Shown here in pieces: positions 17,379 to 26,088 of a stretch of 64,000 nt of DNA. Both the position numbers and the translations under genes were made by a program. Source of the stretch: Rhodoferax sp. Lineage in GTDB: Bacteria > Pseudomonadota > Gammaproteobacteria > Burkholderiales > Burkholderiaceae_C. The notes beneath the pieces are model-generated. The model made no database searches, was not told where the DNA came from, and worked only from the letters and a program-made list of their open reading frames with translations. The stretch's first letter is position 1. Each line of letters opens with the position of its first letter. The DNA lies in contig JACKLK010000005.1 in assembly GCA_024236015.1 (NCBI GenBank), forward strand, positions 310,001 through 374,000, written 5' to 3'.

Positions 17379-18824
17379 TCAGGCCCTGGCGGCCTGGAGC
17401 CGCGCCAGCGCCGCAGCCACGCCCGCGCCATACGCCGGATCGGCCAGGCTGCAGTTCGCCACGTGGCGCTGCTTCACGGCATCGCCCGCATCACCGAGTG
17501 CGCGCGCGGTGTTGTCGAACAAGGTCTGCTGCTGGGCGGGAGTCATCAGGCGGAACAAGGCGCCGGGCTGCGAGTAGTAGTCGGTGTCGGTCTTGTGGTC
17601 CCAGTGGGCGGCCGCACCCTGCAGCGCCAGCGGCGGCTCGTTCAGCGTCGGCTGGTCCTGCCACTGCGCGGCGCTGTTGGGTTCGTAGCCGATGGTGCGG
17701 CCGTTGTTGTCGTCCACCCGCATCGCGCCGTCGCGGTGGTAGCTGTGGAACGGGCATTTCGGTGCGTTCACCGGGATCTGGTTGAAGTTCACGCCGAGCC
17801 GGTAGCGCTGGGTGTCGCCGTACGAGAACAGCCGTGCCTGCAGCATCCGGTCGGGCGAGAAGCCGATGCCCGGCACCACGTTGGCCGGCGAGAACGCCGC
17901 CTGCTCGACTTCCGCGAAATAGTTCTCCGGGTTGCGGTCCAGCGTCATCTGGCCGACCTCGATCAGCGGGTAGTCGCCGTGGGGCCAGACCTTGGTCAGG
18001 TCGAACGGGTTGAACGGTGCGTCGGCGGCCTGTTGCTCGGTCATGACCTGCACCAGCAGGGTCCAGCGCGGATGATCTCCGCGCTCGATGGCGTCGAACA
18101 GGTCGCGCTGGGCGCTTTCGCGGTCCTTGGCCACCACCGCCTCGGCCTGGGCGTCGGTGAGGTTGCGAATGCCTTGTGCGCAGCGCCAGTGGAACTTGAC
18201 CCAGTGCCGCTCGTTCGCGGCGTTGATGAAGCTGAAGGTATGGCTGCCGAAGCCGTGCATATGGCGGTAGCCGTCGGGCAGGCCGCGGTCGCTCATCACG
18301 ATCGTGACCTGGTGCAGGGCCTCGGGCAGCAGGGTCCAGAAGTCCCAGTTGCCGTGGGCGCTGCGCAGGTTGGTGCGCGGGTCGCGCTTGACCGCGTGGT
18401 TCAGGTCCGGGAAACGCAGCGGGTCGCGCATGAAGAACACCGGCGTGTTGTTGCCCACCAGGTCCCAGTTGCCCTCCTCGGTATAGAACTTCACGGCGAA
18501 GCCGCGGATGTCGCGTTCGGCATCGGCCGCGCCGCGTTCCCCCGCGACCGTGGAGAAACGCACGAACAGTTCGGTGCGCTTGCCGATCTCCGAGAACAGC
18601 CGGGCCCGGGTGTAGCGGCTGATGTCGTGCGTCACGGTGAAGCTGCCATGGGCGCCCGAGCCCTTGGCATGCATGCGGCGTTCCGGGATCACCTCGCGGT
18701 CGAAATGCGCGAGTTTCTCGATCAGCCAGATGTCCTGCAGCAGCGCGGGTCCGCGGGCTCCCGCGGTCATCGTGTTCTGGTTGTCGGCGACGGGTGCGCC
18801 GCTGGCGTGGGTGAGCGTGTTCAT
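17379..18824 (-). CDS. katA: Monofunctional haem catalase (small-subunit type)
   Basis: This is a 481-residue clade-3-like catalase that dismutates hydrogen peroxide in the cytoplasm. Conserved parts are the distal His region (GSGAHGSFTVTHD), VRFSTVAGERGAAD, the distal Asn in DLVGNNTPVFF, the NADPH-site segment HWKFH-like WVKFHWRC, and the proximal haem Tyr in RLFSYGDTQRYRLG. The length is typical. The ATG at 18824 follows an AAAGGA site. The 333-base upstream space holds no gene; an OxyR-type site could not be picked out by eye. Confidence 0.95.
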   Translation of the reverse strand: MNTLTHASGAPVADNQNTMTAGARGPALLQDIWLIEKLAHFDREVIPERRMHAKGSGAHGSFTVTHDISRYTRARLFSEIGKRTELFVRFSTVAGERGAADAERDIRGFAVKFYTEEGNWDLVGNNTPVFFMRDPLRFPDLNHAVKRDPRTNLRSAHGNWDFWTLLPEALHQVTIVMSDRGLPDGYRHMHGFGSHTFSFINAANERHWVKFHWRCAQGIRNLTDAQAEAVVAKDRESAQRDLFDAIERGDHPRWTLLVQVMTEQQAADAPFNPFDLTKVWPHGDYPLIEVGQMTLDRNPENYFAEVEQAAFSPANVVPGIGFSPDRMLQARLFSYGDTQRYRLGVNFNQIPVNAPKCPFHSYHRDGAMRVDDNNGRTIGYEPNSAAQWQDQPTLNEPPLALQGAAAHWDHKTDTDYYSQPGALFRLMTPAQQQTLFDNTARALGDAGDAVKQRHVANCSLADPAYGAGVAAALARLQAARA

Positions 18825-19157
18825 GCGGGTCCTTTGTGATGTCGAAGGGTGGGGGCGCGCCGACCGGGCATCGACGGCTCCCGCCGATCCGCCGCAGCGC
18901 ACCGGGCAACTGTCCCCGTTCCGCGGCCCGGTGCCATCGCCCGTCGGGTTGCCGGCGGATAGGCCTTTGGGGGTACGGGCGCGTGGCGCGACGCCGCACG
19001 TGCCTCGCCATGGGTGGGTAGGTCCAAGGGAGTAGGGCCGCATCGACCTGGCGGGGCTGTTGCGGCGGGCGCGCGCGCCCTACGCTTGGCCTTGCCAGGA
19101 CGCATGCGGTGTCCGGGCCAATCGCCCACCACATTCCCCGCATCAGGAGCGAGCGAC
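18825..19157. other. Non-coding gap between catalase and haloperoxidase genes
   Basis: These 333 bases separate two divergent genes and must hold both promoters. Frames here are short or lack conserved sequence. A run of alternating G and C (GCGGGCGCGCGCGCCC, near 19065-19080) is followed by TACGCT, which could serve as a -10 element for the rightward gene. I see no convincing operator. Confidence 0.4.
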
Positions 19158-20165
19158 ATGACACCAGGCCATCGACACGATGCCACCCCCATCGACGCCC
19201 AGCGCAGGCAGGTCGTCATGGGTACCGCCGCGCTGGCGGTTGCCGCAGGGCTGCCCCTGGCAGCCGCGGCAGCTTCCGCCGGCCCGGCCGGCAGCCGGCA
19301 GATCCCATCCACCCAACCGCAACAAGGAAACACCATGAACACCATCACCACCCGGGACGGAACCTCGATCTTCTACAAGGACTGGGGCAGCGGCCAACCG
19401 GTCGTCTTCTCGCATGGCTGGCCGCTGACCGCCGACGCGTGGGAGGACCAGATGGTCTTCCTGGGCCTGCAGGGTTATCGGGTGATCGCGCACGACCGCC
19501 GCGGCCACGGCCGCTCGGGCCAGTCGTGGAGCGGCAACGACATGGACACCTATGCCGATGATCTGGCCGAGCTGTTCAACACGCTCGACCTGCGCGACGC
19601 CGTCATGGTCGGCCACTCGACCGGCGGCGGCGAGGTGGCGCGTTACATCGGCCGGCACGGCAACAAGCGCGTGGCCAAGGCGGTGCTGGTCGGCGCGGTG
19701 CCGCCGACCATGATGCGCTCGGCGGCGTATCCCGATGGCCTGCCCAAGGAGGTGTTCGACGGCATCCGCGCCGGCGTGCTGGCCGATCGTTCGCAGTTCT
19801 TCAAGGACCTGAGCGGCCCGTTCTACGGTGCCAACCGCGCCGGCGCCAAGGTCTCGCAGGGCCAGCGCGACGCGTTCTGGCTGATGGGCATGCAGGGTTC
19901 GCTCAAGAGCGAATACGACTGCATCGCGCAGTTCTCCGAGACGGACTTCACCGAAGACCTGAAGAAGATGAGCATCCCCACGCTGTTCGTGCACGGCGAC
20001 GACGACCAGATCGTGCCGATCGACAAGTCGGCGCAGCTGGCCGTCAAGCTGGTGCCGAACGGCACGTTGAAGGTCTACCCGGGTGCCTCGCACGGCCTGG
20101 CCACGACCCACAAGGACCAGCTCAACCGGGACCTGCTGGCCTTCATCCGCGGCTCGGCGGGCTGA
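19158..20165 (+). CDS. Alpha/beta hydrolase, non-haem haloperoxidase type, with Tat-like leader
   Basis: This is a 335-residue protein. Residues 1-59 form a leader with QRRQVVMGTAALAVAAG, a twin-arginine-type signal. The rest (about 276 residues) is a full cofactor-free haloperoxidase/esterase: TRDGTSIFYKDWGSG at the start, oxyanion SHGWP, the nucleophile Ser in VGHSTGGGEV, Asp in FVHGDDDQIVP, and His in GASHGLATTH. Two starts are plausible: ATG 19158 (AGGAG site) includes the leader, and ATG 19335 (AAGGAA site) gives the cytoplasmic form. Known relatives lack a leader. The physiological reaction is probably ester or peracid hydrolysis rather than halogenation. Confidence 0.88.
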   Translation: MTPGHRHDATPIDAQRRQVVMGTAALAVAAGLPLAAAAASAGPAGSRQIPSTQPQQGNTMNTITTRDGTSIFYKDWGSGQPVVFSHGWPLTADAWEDQMVFLGLQGYRVIAHDRRGHGRSGQSWSGNDMDTYADDLAELFNTLDLRDAVMVGHSTGGGEVARYIGRHGNKRVAKAVLVGAVPPTMMRSAAYPDGLPKEVFDGIRAGVLADRSQFFKDLSGPFYGANRAGAKVSQGQRDAFWLMGMQGSLKSEYDCIAQFSETDFTEDLKKMSIPTLFVHGDDDQIVPIDKSAQLAVKLVPNGTLKVYPGASHGLATTHKDQLNRDLLAFIRGSAG

Positions 20166-20315
20166 TACCCGGCGCACGCGCCGTGTGCGGCGCAGCCGGG
20201 CCCAAGGCTGCGCCCGCATGGTGCGTGCGCCGTGCGCACCGCTGCGCGCGCCGCGGCGGCTGTCAGAATCGATGCCGTGCCCGGCGCCGTGCCGGGTACG
20301 GTATCGGGAGAACCC

Positions 20316-20864
20316 TTGCAATCACATGTGATGCGTGCTGTGTGGCCCGCCGTGCTGGCCACGGCGGTGGTGCTGGTCACCACCCGCGTACACGCACAGG
20401 GATTCGACGTGACGCCCTGGCCGGCGCGCCAGGCGGCCCCGCCGCTGCAGGCGCGCGACCTGCACGGACAGCGGTGGGACCTGGCCTCGCTGCGCGGCAA
20501 GGCCGTGCTGATCAACTTCTGGGCCAGCTGGTGCGCGCCGTGCCTGGTGGAGATGCCATCCCTGCAGGCGCTGGCCCGTCGACACGGGCCGGAGCAGCTG
20601 GTCGTGCTGGCCGTGAACTTCAAGGAATCCGCCCCGACGGCGCAGCGTTTCGTGCAGCGCACCGGCCTGGACCTGCCGGTGCTGCTCGATCCGGCTGGCG
20701 CGATCGCGCGGCAATGGAAGGTCAAGGTGTTCCCGACCACGGTGCTGGTGGCGGCCGACGGCCGCGTGCAGGCGCTCGTGCGGGGGGAACTGGACTGGAC
20801 CGGTCCGCAGGCGGCGGCGCTGGTCGAACCCTTGTTCCGGACGGCACCGCGCAAGACCCCGTAG
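20316..20864 (+). CDS. TlpA/ResA-like thiol-disulfide oxidoreductase
   Basis: This is a periplasmic thioredoxin-fold protein of about 182 residues. A signal peptide (hydrophobic stretch, cleavage near VHA-QG) precedes the redox-active WASWCAPC motif; the cis-Pro segment FPTTVLV and the ALRGKAVLINFW-type strand are present. The best ribosome site, GGGAG at 20306-20310, points to a TTG start at 20316; ATG 20331 is the alternative and leaves the signal peptide intact. Such proteins reduce or isomerise disulfides, for example in cytochrome c maturation. The specific partner is not indicated; the transglutaminase-like gene follows on the same strand. Confidence 0.87.
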   Translation: MQSHVMRAVWPAVLATAVVLVTTRVHAQGFDVTPWPARQAAPPLQARDLHGQRWDLASLRGKAVLINFWASWCAPCLVEMPSLQALARRHGPEQLVVLAVNFKESAPTAQRFVQRTGLDLPVLLDPAGAIARQWKVKVFPTTVLVAADGRVQALVRGELDWTGPQAAALVEPLFRTAPRKTP

Positions 20865-20952
20865 CCGCGGCAACGATAATCGGCCCCGGCCATGGCGGGG
20901 TACCTGTATGTACGCCTCCGGCCTGTCTTTTCACCATTCCGGAGTTCTCTTT

Positions 20953-22080
20953 ATGACCACCGTGCGAACGGCGCCTGCGCGCCGCATTTTTGTTCAACAG
21001 ATGGCCGCGGCCGCCGCCGCGGTCGCGCTGCCGTCCCTGGGAACGGCATACGCCGCCACCGGTGAGCGCCGCTTTGCGCCGCAGGCCGGCCAATGGCGCA
21101 CCTTCGAGGTGACGACCCGCGTCGACATCGCGCAGGCCGATGGCGCCACGCGGGTATGGCTGCCGATTCCGTCGGTCAACACCGGATGGCAGCAGTCGCT
21201 GGAGAGTGCCTATTCCAGCAATGGCGTGGCCCGCATGGCCGACGACGAGCGGTATGGCGCCCGCATGCTGATGGTGGAGTTCGCGCCGTCCATCGCGCAA
21301 CCCCATGTCGAGTTGACCAGCCGGATCATGACGCAGGACCGCTCCATCGACTGGTCCGCGCGCCGGACCGCCAATGACGATGCGGCCATCCGGGCCTACT
21401 GGACCGCGGCCACCGAGTTGTTGCCCACCGGCGGCATCGTGCGCCAGACCGCCCGCGCGGCCGTGGGCCAGGCGCGCACCGATGTCGAGAAGACACAGCG
21501 CATCTACGACTGGATCATTGCCAACACCTTCCGCGAACCCAAGGTCAAGGGCTGTGGCGAAGGCGATATCCAGACCATGCTGGAGACCGGCAACCTGGGT
21601 GGCAAGTGTGCCGATCTCAACGCCCTGTTCGTCGGCATGTGCCGCGCGGTGGGGGTCCCCGCGCGTGACGTCTACGGATTGCGGCTGGTTCCTTCAGCCT
21701 TCGGCTACAAGGAGCTGGGCGGCAACCCCGCCAGCCTCAAGGGAGCCCAGCACTGCCGTGCCGAGGTCTGGCTGAGCGGCTACGGCTGGGTCGCGATGGA
21801 CCCGGCCGACGTGACCAAGGTGATGCGCCAGGAAACCGCCGAGTGGATCAAGTCACCGGCCCATCCGGTCGTGGCACCGGTCGCCAAGGCCCTGTTCGGC
21901 GGCTGGGAAGGCAACTGGATGGCCTACAACGTGGCGCACGACGTGGTGTTGCCCGGCTCCACCGGACCGAAGATCGGTTTCCTGATGTACCCGATGGCCG
22001 AGAACGCGGCCGGCCGGCTGAACCACTACGCGCCGGACGACTTCCGCTACCAGATCACGGCGCGCGAGATCAAGGCCTGA
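20953..22080 (+). CDS. Exported transglutaminase-like cysteine protease-fold protein
   Basis: This is a protein of about 375 residues with an Ala-rich signal (RRIFVQQMAAAAAAVAL, Tat-like) and a transglutaminase core. The catalytic Cys is in GNLGGKCADLNALFVGMC, the His in AQHCRAEVWL and the Asp in VAMDPADV, in the usual order. Residues before the core form a beta-rich domain typical of bacterial transglutaminase-like exported proteins. The ATG at 20953 lies 10 bases after GGAG. Function in bacteria is usually peptidase or unknown. The gene is transcribed with tlpA-like 20316-20864 (89-base gap) or alone. Confidence 0.85.
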   Translation: MTTVRTAPARRIFVQQMAAAAAAVALPSLGTAYAATGERRFAPQAGQWRTFEVTTRVDIAQADGATRVWLPIPSVNTGWQQSLESAYSSNGVARMADDERYGARMLMVEFAPSIAQPHVELTSRIMTQDRSIDWSARRTANDDAAIRAYWTAATELLPTGGIVRQTARAAVGQARTDVEKTQRIYDWIIANTFREPKVKGCGEGDIQTMLETGNLGGKCADLNALFVGMCRAVGVPARDVYGLRLVPSAFGYKELGGNPASLKGAQHCRAEVWLSGYGWVAMDPADVTKVMRQETAEWIKSPAHPVVAPVAKALFGGWEGNWMAYNVAHDVVLPGSTGPKIGFLMYPMAENAAGRLNHYAPDDFRYQITAREIKA

Positions 22081-22163
22081 TGGTGGTGGGCCGAGGAGCG
22101 GCGCTGCGGCGCGCGCACCTCGATGCTGCGGCCTGTTTGGCCGCGGCCCTCGGCCCTCGGCCG

Positions 22164-22841
22164 TCAGTCGGTGTCGAGATGCGCCGTGTCGTTGAAGCGC
22201 CGCAGCCACCACTGCGTGCCGAGCACGACGATGCTGTGCAGGGAGCCGTTGTCCGCGCCGTCGAAGCTGCGGTGGCGCGCGCCGACGGCATGGGCTGCCA
22301 GCGTGCCGATGACGCCGCCGTGCACGACGCAGACCACGCGCTGGCCCGGATGGGCCGCATGCAGGCGCTGCAATGCGTCGACGCAGCGCTGCTGCAGCCG
22401 GGCCGACGATTCGGCGCCGGGGATGTGGCCCCATTCGCCGTCGGCAACGACCCGCAGCCAGATCGGATCCTGTTGCGCGGCGTAGGCGCGCAAGCGTCCG
22501 CCTTCCCACGCCCCGAGGAACACCTCGCGCAATGCCGGCTCGACGCGCGCGGTGATGCCGCGCGCGGCCAGCAGCGGGGCGGCGGTCTGGGCGGTACGCC
22601 GCAGGTTCGTGACGTAGACGGCGTCGATGCGCTCGCGTGCCAGCCGATCGCAGACCCGGCGTGCCTGCTCCAGGCCCTCGTCGGACAGCGCCGGATCGCC
22701 ATGGCCATCGACCAGCGCAAACGGCCGCTCCGGCACGAAAGGCTCCGATGCGCCATGGCGCACCAGCACGAATTCGGTCGCACCCGCCGGGGCTGCGTAG
22801 CGGGTCTGTCGGTGTCCGGTTTCTGCGGTGGGGGTGGTCAT
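22164..22841 (-). CDS. Histidine phosphatase superfamily protein
   Basis: This is a protein of about 225 residues. The catalytic VRHGASE motif is near residue 27, with AVYVTNLRRTAQTA, the EVFLGAWEG segment (acid/base Glu) and a second His in VVHGGVIG, all expected in the phosphoglycerate mutase-like phosphatase branch. The start at 22841 gives a short leader before the RHG motif. Substrates in this branch are diverse (sugar phosphates, cobalamin precursors, others) and none is indicated here. It converges on the transglutaminase gene and is divergent from the diheme cytochrome gene. Confidence 0.88.
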   Translation of the reverse strand: MTTPTAETGHRQTRYAAPAGATEFVLVRHGASEPFVPERPFALVDGHGDPALSDEGLEQARRVCDRLARERIDAVYVTNLRRTAQTAAPLLAARGITARVEPALREVFLGAWEGGRLRAYAAQQDPIWLRVVADGEWGHIPGAESSARLQQRCVDALQRLHAAHPGQRVVCVVHGGVIGTLAAHAVGARHRSFDGADNGSLHSIVVLGTQWWLRRFNDTAHLDTD

Positions 22842-22992
22842 CGGCGCATTGTCGTCGCAGCGTCGACGCGACGTCGGCGTGCCGCGCCGATGCCGCTTGC
22901 GGGACGACCGCGTCGCATGGTAGGGTGCAGGTGCTTGACGCCGATCAAGTGCCGGTCCTGGCGTCGATGAGCACTGTTTTGGGGAGGCTTGC

Positions 22993-23859
22993 ATGCGCAT
23001 CCGCTCGTTTCTCTTTGTGGCCCTGATGGCCATGGTCTCGTTCCGTGTCGCCGCGGCCGGTCCCGACGCCGCGGTGATCGAGCGTGGCCAGTACCTGATG
23101 AATGGCGTCGTCGCCTGCGGCAACTGCCACGTTGCGCGTGGTGCCCGGGGCGAGCCGCTGTTCGACAAGGGGCTCTCTGGTGGCATGGTGTTCGACGAGC
23201 CGGCATTCAAGGCCTATGCGTCCAACATCACGCCCGATCCGGAGACCGGCATCGGCAAGTGGACCGACGCCCAGCTCGCCAAGGCGATCCGCGAGGGGGT
23301 GCGGCCCGACAACAGCATCATCGGCCCGCCGATGCCGATCGAGTTTTACCGCCATCTGTCGGACGAGGACCTCAAGGCCATCATCGCCTATCTGCGGGCC
23401 CAGCCCCCGGTGAAGAACCTGGTGCAGCGCTCGACCTACAACATGCCGCTGCCGCCCGCGTACGGCCCCCCGATCAAGAGCGTGAAGGCGCCGCCGGCGA
23501 GCAACAAGCGCGCCTATGGCGAATACCTGGCGCAGATCGGCCACTGCATGGAATGCCACACGCCGCGCGATGGCAAGGGCATGTTGCAGCACGGCAAGCT
23601 CGGTGCCGGCGGGCAGGTGTTCAAGGGTCCGTGGGGCGAGAGCGTGTCGCGCAACCTGACGCCGCATCCGAGCGGGCTCAAGGACTGGACCGATGCACAG
23701 ATCGTCACGGCCGTGCGCGAAGGTGTCGACCGCGATGGCAAGCCGTATCGTCCGCCGATGGGCTTCGGCTTCTACAAGACCATCAGCGACGCCGACATGG
23801 CCGCGCTGATCGCCTACCTGCGATCGCTCAAGCCCCAGGCCTTCGCCGGCGGCAGGTAG
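22993..23859 (+). CDS. Diheme c-type cytochrome
   Basis: This is a 288-residue exported cytochrome with a signal peptide (residues 5-21) and two haem motifs, CGNCH at residues 42-46 and CMECH near 182. Each is followed by a Met-containing helix (MPIEFYRHLSDED, PPMGFGFYKTISDADM). The two homologous halves resemble the cytochrome subunits of alcohol, aldehyde or nicotinate dehydrogenases, which feed electrons to an oxidase. No dehydrogenase subunit lies beside it, so its donor is not known. A strong stem-loop follows the stop. Confidence 0.9.
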   Translation: MRIRSFLFVALMAMVSFRVAAAGPDAAVIERGQYLMNGVVACGNCHVARGARGEPLFDKGLSGGMVFDEPAFKAYASNITPDPETGIGKWTDAQLAKAIREGVRPDNSIIGPPMPIEFYRHLSDEDLKAIIAYLRAQPPVKNLVQRSTYNMPLPPAYGPPIKSVKAPPASNKRAYGEYLAQIGHCMECHTPRDGKGMLQHGKLGAGGQVFKGPWGESVSRNLTPHPSGLKDWTDAQIVTAVREGVDRDGKPYRPPMGFGFYKTISDADMAALIAYLRSLKPQAFAGGR

Positions 23860-23869
23860 GCACGGGCAC

Positions 23870-23889
23870 ACGACTGGCCCGCCGGTCGT
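23870..23889. terminator. Stem-loop between convergent genes
   Basis: ACGACTGG and CCGGTCGT can pair with one G-T pair around a short loop. The hairpin lies 10 bases after the diheme cytochrome stop and before the convergent small gene. No clear T-run follows, so it may act in either direction or depend on Rho. Confidence 0.4.
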
Positions 23890-23916
23890 CGTGTCGACCG
23901 CGCCGGGCGCGGTGGA

Positions 23917-24156
23917 TCACCAGTCCCAGCCCCTGCGCGCGACTTCGCGCAACCGCGCCGCCTGTTCCGGCCGCGTGTGTTCCCATTCGTCGGCCATGCG
24001 GTTGAGCTCGGCCGAGAGGTTGAAGACCACGTTCAGGAATTCCCGCATGTTTTGTGCGGCGGTGACGACCGCGGTGCGGACGCCGGCGGCAACGGCATGC
24101 AGTGGCAGCGGGACGACGGTGCCGGACGGACCCGGTTCGTGCACGGTGCTGTTCAT
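23917..24156 (-). CDS. Small hypothetical protein
   Basis: This is a 79-residue protein that I do not recognise. It has a short hydrophobic middle (PLPLHAVAAGVRTAVVTAA) and a charged, probably helical C-terminus (NLSAELNRMADEWEHTRPEQAARLREVARRGW). The ATG at 24156 has a GGGAGAG site 5 bases upstream. It follows another small unknown gene (24252-24647) on the same strand after 95 bases. Both begin MN-[S/T]-T and both have a C-terminal helix, so they may work together. A role as a small regulatory or granule-associated protein is possible but unsupported. Confidence 0.6.
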   Translation of the reverse strand: MNSTVHEPGPSGTVVPLPLHAVAAGVRTAVVTAAQNMREFLNVVFNLSAELNRMADEWEHTRPEQAARLREVARRGWDW

Positions 24157-24251
24157 GAAGGCTCTCCCGAAGTGGACGACGATTGGTAAGTGGGCGCCAA
24201 CATGTTCACCTGGCGTGCACATGCGGGCATAAAGCGGGGCTGGAGACGGCG

Positions 24252-24647
24252 TCAACGGGCCGGCAGGGTGGCTGTCGCTTCATGGCGATCGGCGGCTGCG
24301 CACAGGTCGGCGGCGAAGCCCGGCTCCGTCAGGTGGTACTGGCGCGCCATCGCGCGTACGCAGGCGGCCTGCCGTGCGGCGTCGACGGCAGCCGCGTCCG
24401 CGCGGATCTTGCCGGTCCGCTGGCCGGGGCCTTGCACCGGGTCGACCGGTGTCGCGGGCTCGATCCCGGTGCCCAGGCCCATCATGCGCATCTCGCGCAG
24501 CGCGCGGCGCGCGCCGAAAGCCTGCAGTTCGAGCCAGGCGATGGTCCCCAGCCGGGTGCCCCAGGCGCGCAGATGGGCGATGAGGGGCGACACGGCATCG
24601 GGGGTGACGGCGGAATGGATCGGTGCGATGCGGGTCGTGGTGTTCAT
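24252..24647 (-). CDS. Hypothetical protein
   Basis: This is a 131-residue protein with no recognisable domain. An N-terminal amphipathic region (LIAHLRAWGTRLGTIAWLELQ) is followed by basic GARRALREMRMMG, a Pro/Gly-rich linker and a C-terminal helix with YHLTEPGFAADLCAAADRHE. The start at 24647 is supported by AAGGAG at the right distance. A perfect inverted repeat (24738-24753) lies about 90 bases upstream and may control this gene and the small gene after it. Confidence 0.6.
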   Translation of the reverse strand: MNTTTRIAPIHSAVTPDAVSPLIAHLRAWGTRLGTIAWLELQAFGARRALREMRMMGLGTGIEPATPVDPVQGPGQRTGKIRADAAAVDAARQAACVRAMARQYHLTEPGFAADLCAAADRHEATATLPAR

Positions 24648-24737
24648 GACGGCTCCTTTGGCGCCGGCGGGCGCATGGACATGCAGCAAGTCCCTGCTAC
24701 GGGCGGCGCGACCGGTATGCCGTGCCGAGTCTTGATA

Positions 24738-24753
24738 CTAGGGTAAACCCTAG
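24738..24753. promoter_or_regulatory. Perfect inverted repeat CTAGGGT-AA-ACCCTAG
   Basis: Two 7-base arms are separated by AA, upstream of the two small unknown genes. Closely related palindromes occur at 25877-25893 and 49668-49685. This suggests one regulator with several sites, identity unknown. Confidence 0.5.
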
Positions 24754-24844
24754 GTTTCTGGAAATTCCGGCTGTGAATGCAGCCATCACCGGGCCGAATG
24801 CCGTGCTCCGCCGCAGGCGCGCACCGGGTGGCGCGCCGGCCGCG

Positions 24845-25798
24845 TCACAGGGCGCTGGCCACGGCTGCAGCGGCGGTGGCCAGCGTCTCGCGCAGCCAGC
24901 GTTGCGCCGTGTCCTGCTCGTGGCGTCGATGCCACAGCAGGCCGACCTCGATGGCGGGCAGTTCGAATGGCAGCGGCCGCAGCGCCAGTTCCGGCGCAAA
25001 ACCGGTCGCCGGCACGAAGCTGCGCGGCAATACGGTCAGCAGATCGGACTGGTGGACCACCGAGCCCGCCGTCGCGAACTGCGTGACGGTGAGCATCACG
25101 CGCCGTCGACGGCCCTGTTGCGCCAGCGCTTCGTCGACGAAGCCGCGTGGCCTGCCGGCGAAGTTGACCCGCAGATGGTCGGCGGCGCAATAGGTATCCA
25201 GCGTCAAGGCACCGTCGGCGGCCAGCGGGTGATCGCGTCGCATCACGCAGGCGTATTGGCACTGGTACAGCGGCTCGAGCCGGGTCAGGGCCGTGTCGCT
25301 TTCGGCCGCGAGCGCCGCGCGCACGTCCGGGAAGAACCCCAGTGCGGCATCGGCCTCGCCCTGTTCGAGCAGCGGTCGCGGATCGCGCGTGCGCAGGTCG
25401 ACCACGCGCAGGTCCACACGCGAGCGCTCGCGCTGCAGGGCCTGCACCAGCACCGGCACGAACAAGGCGGCCGTGGCGTCGGACATGGCCAGCGTGAACA
25501 GCCGTTCGTCGTGGCGCGCGTCGAAGGCCTGCGGCACGAAGGCCTGCTCCAGGTTGCGCAGCGCATTGCGCACGATGGGCCACAGGCCCTGGGCGTGCAC
25601 GGTGGGCACGACACCGGATGAGGTCGGCAGGAACAACTCTTCCCGCGTGGCTTCGCGCAGCCGGCGCAGCGCGTTGCTGGCCGCCGGCTGCGTCATCGAC
25701 AGGCGTTCGGCCGCCCGCGTCACGTTGCGCTCGAGCATCACGGCGTCGAACACCTTGAGCAGGTTCAGGTCCAGCGTGCGGAAGTTGATGGGGCGCAT
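24845..25798 (-). CDS. LysR-family transcriptional regulator (NodD/PcpR-like)
   Basis: This is a 317-residue LysR regulator. The N-terminal winged helix (INFRTLDLNLLKVFDAVM, NVTRAAERLSMTQPAASNAL) is followed by a long linker helix and a ligand-binding domain. The Leu-rich RTLDLNLL start and TQPAASNALRRLR are typical of the NodD-like branch, often regulators of aromatic or xenobiotic degradation. The ATG at 25798 precedes this conserved stretch directly. The gene has no obvious divergent partner other than the cystathionine gamma-synthase-family gene 290 bases away. The gap holds a palindrome at 25877-25893 but no further gene. Confidence 0.9.
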   Translation of the reverse strand: MRPINFRTLDLNLLKVFDAVMLERNVTRAAERLSMTQPAASNALRRLREATREELFLPTSSGVVPTVHAQGLWPIVRNALRNLEQAFVPQAFDARHDERLFTLAMSDATAALFVPVLVQALQRERSRVDLRVVDLRTRDPRPLLEQGEADAALGFFPDVRAALAAESDTALTRLEPLYQCQYACVMRRDHPLAADGALTLDTYCAADHLRVNFAGRPRGFVDEALAQQGRRRRVMLTVTQFATAGSVVHQSDLLTVLPRSFVPATGFAPELALRPLPFELPAIEVGLLWHRRHEQDTAQRWLRETLATAAAAVASAL

Positions 25799-25876
25799 GG
25801 GCGTCGAGAAGGGGCCGGTTGCCCAGGCGGGCATGCCTGTGGCGAAGTCCTGGGGCTTAGCAAAGATCGGGCCAGT

Positions 25877-25893
25877 CTAGGGGAAAACCCTTG
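25877..25893. promoter_or_regulatory. Inverted repeat related to CTAGGGTAAACCCTAG
   Basis: CTAGGGG-AAA-ACCCTTG, an imperfect palindrome with arms AGGG/CCCT plus an outer C-G pair. It lies about 80 bases upstream of the LysR start and within the divergent space before the cystathionine gamma-synthase-family gene. Confidence 0.4.
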
Positions 25894-26088
25894 CTCTGTT
25901 TGAGGTTCCGCCTCCAGAGCGCGCCCGGTTCAGGGCCGCCCGGCGTTCTCCGCCCGAGCGGCCCGCGCGCCGCCGCTCGGGCCGCCAGGGGCGATGCTAG
26001 AGTGGATGCCGCAATCGCCGGCGCGCCTGCGGCACCTCCGGCCGTTCGGACAACGCCGCCGCACCACCAAGGCTGACAAGGACTCCCC

